A stretch of 64,000 bases of DNA from contig JAJBVD010000008.1 in assembly GCA_020859985.1 (NCBI GenBank), forward strand, positions 25,896-89,895. Direction: 5' to 3'. Made by a program: the position numbers and the translations under genes. The DNA is from Clostridiales bacterium. GTDB lineage: Bacteria > Bacillota > Clostridia > Lachnospirales > Lachnospiraceae. Shown here in pieces: positions 54,503 to 63,989 of the stretch (its first letter is position 1; every line of letters begins with the position of its first letter). The notes below the pieces were generated by a model. It saw only the letters and a program-made list of their open reading frames with translations, searched no databases and was not told where the DNA came from.

Positions 54503-55957
54503 TCACCCCTTGTTCTTTCTGCGGAACAGAACCGGCTGGGCGGCAAGCTTTTCCAGATGCTCCAGTTTTTTCATCATTTCATCCAGAAGCAGTTCTGTCT
54601 TTTCCTCTTCAGACGACAGGCTTGCTGCGGCCGCCTGATGTCTGCGCATTTCTTCCAGCTGTGCCGAAATAGCAGCGAGTTCATCCAGAATTTCTGCATT
54701 TGACTGCACCGGCCCCATTTTTGCGATTTCATCCGTATAGCCCTGAAGTTTTTCATTGTTGGCTTCCCAGACGTCAGAGAAGTTTTCAATCGTCTGATAC
54801 ATAAAACGGATGTATTCCTGATAGGTAGCGGTCTGCTCCTCATTGATACGGAACGCGTCCTTCTGTGCCTGTGTCAGCTTGCTAAGCGTCTGTTCATTGT
54901 ATTGTTCGGATTTTTCCACCTGGCTTTGCAGATCGGCGAACATTTTCTGTAAGCGGGACATCGAGCGATCCATAAAATCTGTGTAGGCTCCCTGTGCCCT
55001 CTCCAGCTGCTTTGCTGACTGGTTGAGCTTGTGGAACGAATCGTCCATGTCCGTATGGATATCTGTGATAATGGCATCGCAGATTTTGGCAACGGAATCT
55101 GCCTGACTTTGTGAGAAGGCTTCCACAATCTGCCGTATGGAACCGGTCATCTGCTCAAAGGCTGGAGTGACTGTCGCTTCAAAGCTTTTAGCCATTTGTT
55201 CTGCGACAATCGTCGTCAGGTCGTCTGTCATCTGTTCCCGGCTCTTGATCTGCTCAATCAGACGCGAAGCGGCGTCCACCTCACGGCTGGGGCGGATGTA
55301 CAGATAAAACGCATCGGTAAAGCTTTCAAGATTGTCTGACATTTCAGAGAGCTCACTGCGCAGATTGAAGGAAAATGGAAGCGAAAGCGCCAGTCCGTAG
55401 ATGGAGGTGACAAAAGCCACCTTGATGCCGTCGATCAGCGGTGATACGGAATCCGCCATCTGTTCATAGCCGGACGGGTCGAAGCTCCGCAGTCCGAGCA
55501 CCAGTCCGATAAATGTACCCAGAATACCAAGACTGGCCAGAATATCCGGAATCAACTCCAGAAGTGAGCGGTGAATATAGGCTTCGATGGAATCTTCATT
55601 GATAAAATCGCCGAGATCGCAGGACCCATCCGGGTGCTGTTCGGACATATCATAGTATTGGGCGTAACAGCTGTCCAGAAATTGTTCCCCGAAAAGACCC
55701 TTCTGAGGCAGAGAGCCTCCATTGGAGTCGGAAACACGTATGTCCTCAGACGCTTTCGCCAGAGCTTTGCTGATCCGTGTCAGCCGGAGCATCCCTGTGA
55801 ACAGTGAGGCCAGAATGGCGATCAGCATCACGGCCAGAAAGCCAAGATTGACCGCGAGCGAGGTGAGCTCTACATCACGGCTGATATAGGTGATAAATAC
55901 GCAGACCCCGATAGCCAGAACGGCCGTTAAAACAGAAATAAATCTTCTTGCACGCAA
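54503..55957 (-). CDS. MotA/TolQ/ExbB-type proton channel protein with long tail (ZorA-like)
   Basis: 484 residues. I place the start at TTG 55957: a very strong AAGGGGGAGGGG lies five bases before it, while the frame continues upstream through that site without another. Membrane helices are at about 6-26, 32-57, 136-157 (LASLGILGTFIGLVLGL, the MotA/ExbB channel motif) and 170-195 (VAFVTSIYGLALSLPFSF). The tail from about 200 to 484 is helical, with long coiled-coil stretches, and would lie in the cytoplasm as in ZorA. With the OmpA-like protein it forms a two-gene operon under the promoter at 56041-56068. Role (defence, envelope signalling or motility-like) is undetermined. Confidence 0.87.
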   Translation of the reverse strand: MRARRFISVLTAVLAIGVCVFITYISRDVELTSLAVNLGFLAVMLIAILASLFTGMLRLTRISKALAKASEDIRVSDSNGGSLPQKGLFGEQFLDSCYAQYYDMSEQHPDGSCDLGDFINEDSIEAYIHRSLLELIPDILASLGILGTFIGLVLGLRSFDPSGYEQMADSVSPLIDGIKVAFVTSIYGLALSLPFSFNLRSELSEMSDNLESFTDAFYLYIRPSREVDAASRLIEQIKSREQMTDDLTTIVAEQMAKSFEATVTPAFEQMTGSIRQIVEAFSQSQADSVAKICDAIITDIHTDMDDSFHKLNQSAKQLERAQGAYTDFMDRSMSRLQKMFADLQSQVEKSEQYNEQTLSKLTQAQKDAFRINEEQTATYQEYIRFMYQTIENFSDVWEANNEKLQGYTDEIAKMGPVQSNAEILDELAAISAQLEEMRRHQAAAASLSSEEEKTELLLDEMMKKLEHLEKLAAQPVLFRRKNKG

Positions 55958-56032
55958 ATAAATCCCCTCCCCCTTAGTGATCTCCCAAATCATACGGCAA
56001 AGCCGAAGCGTGGGATGATTGTGAAAGATATG

Positions 56033-56068
56033 GTAACTGTATTGTACCTTTATAAAGAGCTCTGCCAA
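56033..56068 (-). promoter_or_regulatory. Promoter of the ZorAB-like pair, overlapping a half palindromic repeat
   Basis: On the minus strand TTGGCA (56068-56063), 16-base spacer, TACAAT (56046-56041). The GTAACTGT arm of a degenerate dispersed repeat is at 56033-56040, directly at the expected transcription start. Confidence 0.6.
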
Positions 56069-56250
56069 TAGCGATAGCAGTCTGTCATCGCGATGGACAG
56101 AATGTAACAGTTAAAAAGAGTATAATGAAAAACTGTAAAAATGTAAAGCAATGGGAGAAAACCTTAAGAAAAAAATACAAAACCTGTAAGGAAGCGGTCT
56201 TGCGAATAAGAAGAACAGCGTGTATAATTCAGAAAGACATCACATGAAAA

Positions 56251-56362
56251 ACATGAACTAAAGAACATGAACTAAAAAACATGAACCAAAGAACATGAAC
56301 TTAAAAACATGAACCAAAGAACATGAACAAAGGGACATGTATAAAAAAACATGTATACATGT
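56251..56362. repeat. Eight-unit 14-base tandem repeat (ACATGAAC) before the ACT gene
   Basis: The string ACATG recurs at 56251, 56265, 56279, 56293, 56307, 56321, 56335 and 56349 with exact 14-base period; the preceding bases alternate AAAA and AAAG, giving a 28-base higher order. The array ends in the perfect palindrome ACATGTATACATGT (56349-56362), 12 bases before the ribosome site. Confidence 0.85.
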
Positions 56363-56387
56363 ATATAGAGAAGGGAGAGATGGGCCA

Positions 56388-56801
56388 ATGATCAGACAGA
56401 TTGTGGCTTTTGTAGAAAATAAAAAGGGGATTGTACGACAGGCAGCGACTGTGCTGCGTGAGGAAGGAGTCCGCGTCTGTGGACTTTCTACCGTAGATTC
56501 TCCGGAATTCGGCATTGTGAGGATGATTGTGGACGAGCCTGACAAAGCTTTATCAGGGCTTGTAAAGGCTGGATTTGTTGTGAAAGAATGTGAAGTCATA
56601 GCGGTGCAGATGGGCGCAAGTGATGATATGGAGCCGCTTCTGCGGGTGATTGAGGAGGGAAATGTCAATATCAATTATTTCTACTCTTCATTTGGAGACG
56701 ATGGTCAGACACCAGTTTTGATCCTGAATGCCGCAGATATGGAGGAGACGGAAGCGTTGCTGGTGGGACACGGATTTATGTGCCTGAGTTCACGAATGTG
56801 A
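56388..56801 (+). CDS. Tandem ACT-domain protein
   Basis: 137 residues, ATG at 56388 after AAGGGAGAG. Two ACT units: residues 1-65 (IRQIVAFVENKKGIVRQAATVLRE, then VRMIVDEPDKALSGLVKAGF) and about 68-137 (VIAVQMGASDDMEPLLRVIEEGNVNINYFYSSF). ACT domains bind amino acids; stand-alone tandem ACT proteins of this size are common in Clostridia and are thought to be amino-acid sensors or subunits of regulated enzymes. No enzyme partner adjoins. The upstream 14-base tandem array is striking. Confidence 0.88.
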   Translation: MIRQIVAFVENKKGIVRQAATVLREEGVRVCGLSTVDSPEFGIVRMIVDEPDKALSGLVKAGFVVKECEVIAVQMGASDDMEPLLRVIEEGNVNINYFYSSFGDDGQTPVLILNAADMEETEALLVGHGFMCLSSRM

Positions 56802-56831
56802 GAAAAATATCCTAATGAGACGAATATTTGC

Positions 56832-56858
56832 GTAACTGTGAGGGGATTGAACGGATAC
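56832..56858 (-). repeat. Dispersed palindromic repeat, copy D (degenerate, reverse)
   Basis: GTAACTGT, 11 bases, ACGGATAC; in reverse orientation about five bases from the family consensus. Lies between the ACT gene and the lipoprotein gene. Confidence 0.55.
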
Positions 56859-56929
56859 CATTTACTGTATTTTAGCAGAATATGAAGGGGAGTGGGCCGG
56901 CGCATACCGGTCTTAAGGGGAAAGAAATT

Positions 56930-58252
56930 ATGATAACACGAAAGAAACGGATACTGCTGACAGTTCTGATCGGATTGGCTGCAGCTTTCGGTGCGGGCGG
57001 ATGTTCCAGAAGCGTGATTAATTATCAGATTGCCGAAAGCATCGGTACAGTCGGAGAATACAAGGACAATTCGCCGGTAGAGACACCAAAGATGCAGGCA
57101 GAGCGTGAGCTGGAGGAGGCGGAGTCTGAATTAGAAGCAGAGCGGACAGCTATTCTGGAGGAGGCAGAGGCACTCGCAGCAGGCTACTGGTATGAAGAAG
57201 CAATAGCTTTGCTGGAAGAAAGCAATCTGCTTGCTGAAGATGAGCGGGCCACAGCAGCTATCGAAGAATATCAGTCAGCGGAGAATGCGCTGGTAGAGTA
57301 TGAAGGAGATGTCCTTCATTTGAACTTTCCGAATCTGATCGCTGATACATCTCTGGCAATTGACGGCGATAGCTATGCAACGACTTACAGCCAGAACCTG
57401 ATTACCTTGAGTGAATTTGAGGGAATTCTGAATCAGCTGTATGAAAAAGGATACATACTGGTCGACATCCATTCACTGGCTGATAAGGCTGATGACGGTT
57501 TCGGCGATATCACTTTAAGCACCGCAGCGCTGATGCTGCCAGAGGGGAAAAAACCTCTTGTCATTTCGGTGGAAAATCTGAATTATGCAAATGTGCGAAG
57601 CGGAGACGGAATCGCCACGCGGCTTGTGCTTGACGACGAAGGCGAGGTGGCGGCTGCTTATGTTGATTCAAAGGGCGTGACGCAGACTGGAGCGTACGAT
57701 ACCGTTCCGGCGCTGGAGCAGTTTATTGAAGAACATCCGGATTTTTCCTGGCAGGGCGCGCGCGGCATCATAGGCCTGTCCGGCAAATACGGTGCGTTTG
57801 GCTATGAGGTGGAAGAAGACAGCGATGTGAACTGGGAGAGCAATGCAGACACCGCAAAACAGATAGCTGAAAAGCTTGCGGAGGACGGCTGGACTTTTGC
57901 GACACAGGGATATAGTTATACTTATATGAAGGATTTGTCTTACGATGGACTGGTAGAAGATATCACAAAATGGGAGGAATCGATCGGCAGTCTGGTCGGG
58001 GACTGCGATACCCTGATCTATCCTTATGGATCGGAAGTGGAATATATCTCTGATGAATCAGTTTATCTGACCGGAGCAGGATATTGCTATCTGGTCGGAC
58101 TGTGGGCATCGGATGATTATCTGTCGGTCAACGAGACTTATCTGAGACAGACCAGACGCTCGATTACCGGATATTTGTTGGAAAATTATCCGGATTATTA
58201 TACATCATTTTTTACGGTTTCGGAAATCCTTGACAGTGTAAGGCAGGAGTAG
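56930..58252 (+). CDS. Lipoprotein with degenerate polysaccharide-deacetylase-like domain
   Basis: 440 residues; ATG at 56930 after AAGGGGAAAG. N-terminus is a lipoprotein signal (RKKRILLTVLIGLAAAFGAGGC) broken here as LLTVLIGLAAAFGAGGC with the lipidated Cys at about 24. A helical, Glu-rich segment (about 55-125) precedes a NodB-like domain (about 145-440). The expected metal-binding motifs are changed: VISVENLNY where an Asp pair is usual, and ATQGYSYTYMKDLS where His residues are usual. So it may be a non-catalytic member that binds cell-wall glycans, though this rests on my alignment by eye. Part of an envelope gene group. Confidence 0.75.
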   Translation: MITRKKRILLTVLIGLAAAFGAGGCSRSVINYQIAESIGTVGEYKDNSPVETPKMQAERELEEAESELEAERTAILEEAEALAAGYWYEEAIALLEESNLLAEDERATAAIEEYQSAENALVEYEGDVLHLNFPNLIADTSLAIDGDSYATTYSQNLITLSEFEGILNQLYEKGYILVDIHSLADKADDGFGDITLSTAALMLPEGKKPLVISVENLNYANVRSGDGIATRLVLDDEGEVAAAYVDSKGVTQTGAYDTVPALEQFIEEHPDFSWQGARGIIGLSGKYGAFGYEVEEDSDVNWESNADTAKQIAEKLAEDGWTFATQGYSYTYMKDLSYDGLVEDITKWEESIGSLVGDCDTLIYPYGSEVEYISDESVYLTGAGYCYLVGLWASDDYLSVNETYLRQTRRSITGYLLENYPDYYTSFFTVSEILDSVRQE

Positions 58253-58471
58253 AACCGGGGTGTAGAGTAGTCTCGGACGAACAAAAACGCAACAAAAATA
58301 GTATAAAATGTGTAATAAAAGATTAAAATGCTCGGATAACGCTTGCTATTTTTGAAACAGAGTGGTATGATGCTAAGCATATGGCGGGCTTTTTGCGGAT
58401 TTTAGGGAGCGCAGAAGCTGGTAAGGACGCCGATTGAGGAATGAGTATAAGCTTTAATGGAGGGAATTTTT

Positions 58472-59338
58472 ATGATGAACAAGAGCAAAAGATGGCTGTT
58501 GGCGCTGTTGCTGTGTGTTTCTGTCGTATTTGCAGCGACAGGGTGCGACCAGCTGAAGAAAGAGACCGAGACAGAAGCGCCGACGGAGACAGAAGCTCCG
58601 ACAGAGAGTGAGACGGAGACAGAGCCGCCGACAGAGAGTGAGACGGAGACAGAGCCGCCGACAGAGACGGAGACAGAGACTGAGGCACAGACTGAGCCGC
58701 AGACGTTCACGCTGGACACTACGGTGGATGCAGAGAACGCGACCCTGACTCAGTATGATACGATTCGTGTGATGTATGCTCTGGATGATCTGAATGTACG
58801 TACAGAACCCGGTACCAGTGATACATCCGAGATTTTTACCAGCTATGCGAGCGGCGATCAGATCAATGTGGTTGGAGAGACATCGAACTGGTACATGGTA
58901 TCAATAGATGGTTATGAATCCAATGGCTACGTCTATAAAGGATTTGTCGGTACATCAGAGGAGCTGAACGGTACAGATACGACAGGTACGGATACGACAG
59001 ACACGACAGGTACGGATACCACCGGCACTGATACGACGGGTACAGATACGACTGCTTCGGAGACTTCGGCAAGCAGTACGACGTCGACGGATACGGTTTC
59101 TGTAGATACTTCTTCGATTGACGTGGAATATGGTGTGGAGACTTACGCAGAGGTATTTACGGTTGTGGCGACTGCCGGAGCGAATATGCGGTCAGAACCG
59201 TCTCAGGACGGGGAAATTATCGGTACGATAGCATCTGGTACGCAGGTGACAGCGGTTGGTTATACGGATCGCTGGTATAAGATCAGCTACAATGGTACAG
59301 TTGGCTATGTAAATAAGAATCTGTTCAGTGCAGAGTAA
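58472..59338 (+). CDS. Lipoprotein with two bacterial SH3 domains and Thr/Glu spacers
   Basis: 288 residues; GGAGGG lies before the ATG pair 58472/58475. The lipoprotein signal ends in VFAATGC with Cys at 25. Next is a spacer of TET/PTES-type repeats (about 30-72), an SH3b domain (about 95-150, LNVRTEPGTSDTSEI then WYMVSIDG, NGYVYKGF), a second spacer of GTDTT repeats (about 155-200), and a second SH3b (about 225-288, ANMRSEPSQDGEIIG, WYKISYNGTVGYVNKNLF). SH3b domains bind cell-wall peptides; the spacers would cross the wall. Both spacers are coded by short DNA repeats and are probably length-variable. Confidence 0.88.
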   Translation: MMNKSKRWLLALLLCVSVVFAATGCDQLKKETETEAPTETEAPTESETETEPPTESETETEPPTETETETEAQTEPQTFTLDTTVDAENATLTQYDTIRVMYALDDLNVRTEPGTSDTSEIFTSYASGDQINVVGETSNWYMVSIDGYESNGYVYKGFVGTSEELNGTDTTGTDTTDTTGTDTTGTDTTGTDTTASETSASSTTSTDTVSVDTSSIDVEYGVETYAEVFTVVATAGANMRSEPSQDGEIIGTIASGTQVTAVGYTDRWYKISYNGTVGYVNKNLFSAE

Positions 59339-59605
59339 GACGCAGAATAGGTTATGGGAAAAGGGGAGTCCCGGTCCGGTTCAATTTCGGTCCGGGATTT
59401 TTCCTGTTCATATGCCGACGTTTTTCTGGATCCGATATAACAGACTACCGGCCCCTGTTCGGGATTGTTACACAAAAAGATCACATTTCAGTCACAGACC
59501 GTACGCATGAGTGCGGTATTGTTCGAAGGAGTGTTAAAACGGAAGTATTTCTAAAAAGCCTGCATGGCTTCAAAGAACAGATGTGATTGAAAGAGGAGAG
59601 CGCTT

Positions 59606-60634
59606 ATGAGCGATGAATGGAACAGATTAAACCGACAGATAGAGCGGGAACGGAAAGTAAGGCGGACACGCCTTTATATAGGCATTGTTATCGCAGCAAT
59701 CCTGCTTTTTGTGATCGGTATCAGTATGATCATACAAAGGCTTTCAAGCTATGACAGCGGTATTGAGGAAGCGCTTGGAATCGGAACGGCGGAGACGGAG
59801 ACAGAAAGCGAGACGGAAAGTGAGACGGAGACCGAGACGGAAACGGAATTCACATATGGCGATATAGAAGAACTGGAAGTACTGATTGAGGATACACTTG
59901 CGGACCATTCAGGTATCTGGAGCGTCTATGTGAAGGATCTGGATTCGGGCAATTCCATTTCCATCAATAACGAGAGTATGTACGCGGCCAGCCTGATCAA
60001 GCTGTTTGTTATGCAGTCCTGCTACGAGAATATGGATGATCTGATCGCGAATTATTGTTCCATTAATAACGCGGGCGAGGAGACTGCGGCAGCGACGATT
60101 GAGGATCGCCTGTATACTATGATCGTGTACTCCCGCAACGAATCCTACAATGAGCTTGTGCGCCTGCACAGCAGCACCGGCAGTTTTACCTCTGGCTGCA
60201 GACTGGTTAATTCCTACATTGCGGGAAATGGATATTTGGAGACCGGAGTTTATACGACACTGCATCCATCGGATTCCAGCTTTGAGTCGACCGGAGAAGG
60301 GACAAACCATACGACTGTGGAGGATTGCGGAGCATTGCTGGAGTCGATTTACAACGGCACCTGCGTGTCTGAGGAGGCTTCCGAGGCTATGTTGGATCTG
60401 CTGCTTCAGCAGGACGTTACGACAAAGATTCCGGCGGGCGTGCCGGATGGGATTTCCGTTGCAAACAAGACAGGCGACACCGATGAGGAGTCGCATGATG
60501 TGGCAATCGTATATGGGGAAAAGACCAATTATATTCTCTGCGTGATGTCGAGCGAGGTAGATGAGATGGGAGCCGGGAACGCGGGTACTCTGATCAAAGA
60601 AATTTCGACGCTGGTATATGATTTCTTAAACTGA
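59606..60634 (+). CDS. Membrane-anchored serine hydrolase of beta-lactamase class A fold
   Basis: 342 residues; ATG at 59606 with AGAGGAGAG upstream. A basic cytoplasmic N-terminus, one membrane helix (about 23-44), a Thr/Glu spacer (about 62-82) and an extracellular penicillin-recognising domain. Catalytic motifs are S129-x-x-K132 (AASLIKLF), an SxN-like motif at 176-178 (YSRNESYN) and KTG at 288-290 (ANKTGD). Such anchored proteins in Clostridia are usually peptidoglycan hydrolases or carboxypeptidases, not resistance enzymes; the class A Glu166 equivalent is not obvious. Its spacer resembles that of the SH3 lipoprotein before it. Confidence 0.87.
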   Translation: MSDEWNRLNRQIERERKVRRTRLYIGIVIAAILLFVIGISMIIQRLSSYDSGIEEALGIGTAETETESETESETETETETEFTYGDIEELEVLIEDTLADHSGIWSVYVKDLDSGNSISINNESMYAASLIKLFVMQSCYENMDDLIANYCSINNAGEETAAATIEDRLYTMIVYSRNESYNELVRLHSSTGSFTSGCRLVNSYIAGNGYLETGVYTTLHPSDSSFESTGEGTNHTTVEDCGALLESIYNGTCVSEEASEAMLDLLLQQDVTTKIPAGVPDGISVANKTGDTDEESHDVAIVYGEKTNYILCVMSSEVDEMGAGNAGTLIKEISTLVYDFLN

Positions 60635-60808
60635 GGGATTGATGCGGTCCCAACCAGTGGCTGATTGTGACTGACCGCAGGCTTTTGTGAGGAAACGATG
60701 AAATGCCTGTTTGCAGAATTTACTTTTGGCGAATGGATTTTGAATGCTTATTTAACGGAGCTTTGCAAGGGAAAAACAAAAGAAAAATAAAGAAATAAGC
60801 AAAGATAA

Positions 60809-62374
<1,566 letters not shown>

Positions 62375-62390
62375 TTCATAACAATTCGAG

Positions 62391-62441
62391 ACGGTACCTC
62401 GCACATCAGGACGGTACCTCGCACCCGCTGCGAGGTACCGT
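62391..62441. terminator. Hairpin with a duplicated left arm between glpK and the XRE gene
   Basis: ACGGTACCTCGCA occurs twice (62391-62403, 62411-62423), and its perfect inverse TGCGAGGTACCGT once (62429-62441). Either left arm can pair with the right arm. No T-run on either strand, so the terminator role is uncertain. Confidence 0.55.
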
Positions 62442-62459
62442 ATGAGAGCATAGAGCACA

Positions 62460-62786
62460 TTAATTCTTCCAGAGACGGATCGTCTGCAGGACTTTTTCCT
62501 TTGTAGCGGTATCCATCTGTGAGAGCTCGTCCATAATCTCGCGGTCGAGCGCTACGGGCTTATATTCCGAATCTATTTCTCCAATCAGAGTATCTAATGA
62601 AATGCCCATCAGCTTTGCGTAATAGATTAAAATACGCAGGGACATGGCCGAGCGGTTGTTTTCTACATTGCTGATATAGCCTGGCGTGACATCCAGAGCG
62701 GAGGCAACTTCCGCCTGAGTCAGGTTCATCTGTATGCGCAGTCCTTTGATTTTTCCTCCAAGTTTTTCATAATCATTCTGAGTCAT
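62460..62786 (-). CDS. XRE-family HTH regulator
   Basis: 108 residues; the minus-strand start is preceded by AGGAGGGAAAG. Residues 8-66 are a Cro/C1 HTH (IKGLRIQMNLTQAEVASALDV, then YISNVENNRSAMSLRILIYYAKLMG), and the rest is a short helical tail. It is divergent from the RiPP precursor genes, 475 bases away, and may control them; this is inference from position. Not related closely to the two element XRE proteins at the left end. Confidence 0.88.
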   Translation of the reverse strand: MTQNDYEKLGGKIKGLRIQMNLTQAEVASALDVTPGYISNVENNRSAMSLRILIYYAKLMGISLDTLIGEIDSEYKPVALDREIMDELSQMDTATKEKVLQTIRLWKN

Positions 62787-63261
62787 GGCTTTCCCTCCTG
62801 CTGCTTTCTGAATAATTTAAATGGCCTTTTTGGGTGTCTTGTACTTTATTCAAATATACTATAATAAATGCTTGAAACATATATACTAATAATATATAAT
62901 ATATTTTACAAATAAATACAAGCAGTATTACAGAAGTTATGGAGCAGTTAGAGATGAAGGGTTTTCCTGCCATTACATATTCGGCGGATGAGTTCGGAGG
63001 ACTGTCTGCTGGACAATGGTACAAGATTTGATTTTTCACGCCGAGAACGTGCACACATTCGGGAGGCATATGATGCTTACCTGTTTTCCAATCTGCCCGC
63101 GGGAGATTAGGCGCTTACACGTAAAAACAGGCGCGGCGGTGTGGAAGCATTCTGTTGTGTGCAGGATGGTATTTTACGTTGAAGATGGATGTACAAAACA
63201 AGAACAGAGATTTGATATTTGATCAGGCAATGAATGACTAAAATGTTCGGGGGAGATGTTT
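62787..63261. other. 475-base AT-rich upstream region of the RiPP locus
   Basis: The left 130 bases are very AT rich and probably hold the divergent promoters. A 30-codon ORF at 62939-63031 (MEQLEMKGFPAITYSADEFG at its start) has a weak ribosome context and no family I know; it could be a small peptide or chance. No intact larger gene. Confidence 0.4.
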
Positions 63262-63609
63262 GTGAAAAATAATGTAAAAAGATTTTTAGAGCTTCTGGAA
63301 ACAAATCCTGCACTGAAGCGTGAGGCGGATGAACTGGGCAGGAAAGAAAAAGAAGGGGTTAAAGAGCTGATCGCTCTTGCGGCTGACCATCAGATTTTTC
63401 TTGCTGCCGAAGATTTTCTGCCGGAACAGACCCCGCCGATGTCGGATGATGAGCTGGAAGCAGTGACGGGAGGCGCGTATGCGTTGGAATGCCTTTGTAC
63501 TCTTGGCGGGATGGGCGGACAGGGACAGTGCAGCTGCGTTGCCGGCGGTCATGGAGCGTCTGGCCGATATTGTACGTGTACAGTAGGTGGTTATGGCACG
63601 GAGGAGTAG
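63262..63609 (+). CDS. Nif11-type RiPP precursor with three CxC core repeats
   Basis: 115 residues from GTG at 63262, which has GGGGGAG six bases upstream; ATG at 63256 overlaps that site. The leader is Nif11-like: VKRFLELLETNPALKREA at the start, helical middle, and ELEAVTGG at the end, a double-glycine cleavage site. The predicted 44-residue core has six Cys in three pairs: CLCTLGGMG, CSCVAGGHG and CTCTVGGYG, spaced 13 and 14 residues apart, so the unit is CxC-x-x-GG-x-G. This suggests a peptide modified at Cys and exported by a C39-type transporter; the enzymes are not in the window, so the product class is open. Confidence 0.85.
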   Translation: MKNNVKRFLELLETNPALKREADELGRKEKEGVKELIALAADHQIFLAAEDFLPEQTPPMSDDELEAVTGGAYALECLCTLGGMGGQGQCSCVAGGHGASGRYCTCTVGGYGTEE

Positions 63610-63669
63610 CGGCAATAGCCTGAATCTGACGACGCTAAAATAAACCCATCAAAAATCAGAAAGGAGATT

Positions 63670-63855
63670 ATGGATACTATGAGTAAAGAAACAGAAAAGC
63701 AGGCAGGAAAGCTTGGGGAAGAAACAAATGCTCCGGATATGGACGCGGCTCAGGATACGCAGGAGATCCCGAATGAAGAACTCGATCAAGTGGCTGGCGG
63801 AAGCTATACAAAGGTTCCGATTTCAGTAGAAAAGATTACATTTGGGAAATGTTGA
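63670..63855 (+). CDS. Second double-glycine RiPP/bacteriocin precursor
   Basis: 61 residues from ATG 63670 (AAGGAG only 3 bases upstream); ATG 63679 is the alternative with 12-base spacing. The acidic, hydrophilic leader ends in EELDQVAGG, the same cleavage pattern as the ELEAVTGG of the first precursor. The core is short, SYTKVPISVEKITFGKC, 17 residues, with two Thr, two Ser and a single C-terminal Cys. That composition would allow one thioether ring or a C-terminal Cys modification, but nothing here decides. It follows the Nif11-type gene by 60 bases and is probably in the same operon. Confidence 0.75.
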   Translation: MDTMSKETEKQAGKLGEETNAPDMDAAQDTQEIPNEELDQVAGGSYTKVPISVEKITFGKC

Positions 63856-63905
63856 AAAGAGGTTTGGAATACGGTATATGCATCGGCATATTCCGCTGAC
63901 ATCAC

Positions 63906-63989
63906 ATGGAAGAGTTTTTAAATAAAAAGAATGTATCTGATTGTAAAAAAGTCCAGCTAAGAAATGTCAAGGGGGAATTAAAAAAATAA
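63906..63989 (+). CDS. Possible 27-residue basic ORF at the right edge
   Basis: ATG 63906 to TAA 63989, coding a Lys-rich peptide (MEEFLNKKNVSDCKK at the start). No convincing ribosome site in front of it, while AAGGGGG near its end probably serves a gene starting beyond the window. Reported with low confidence because it lies in a RiPP locus where small peptides are common. Confidence 0.2.
   Translation: MEEFLNKKNVSDCKKVQLRNVKGELKK

Noticed and set aside
53302..56068. Complete Zorya anti-phage system
   Set aside because: Only the ZorA/ZorB-like pair is present; flanking genes are aspS, an ACT protein and wall proteins, not ZorC/D/E/F/G.
56251..56362. CRISPR or plasmid iteron array
   Set aside because: The 14-base period leaves no spacers, and there is no replication protein gene.
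59606..60634. Beta-lactam resistance gene
   Set aside because: It has SxxK and KTG motifs but an SRN motif, no clear Glu166, a membrane anchor and wall-type spacer; a peptidoglycan-acting protein is more likely.
62939..63031. Third RiPP precursor
   Set aside because: The 30-codon ORF has no double-glycine leader, no core-like tail and a poor ribosome context.
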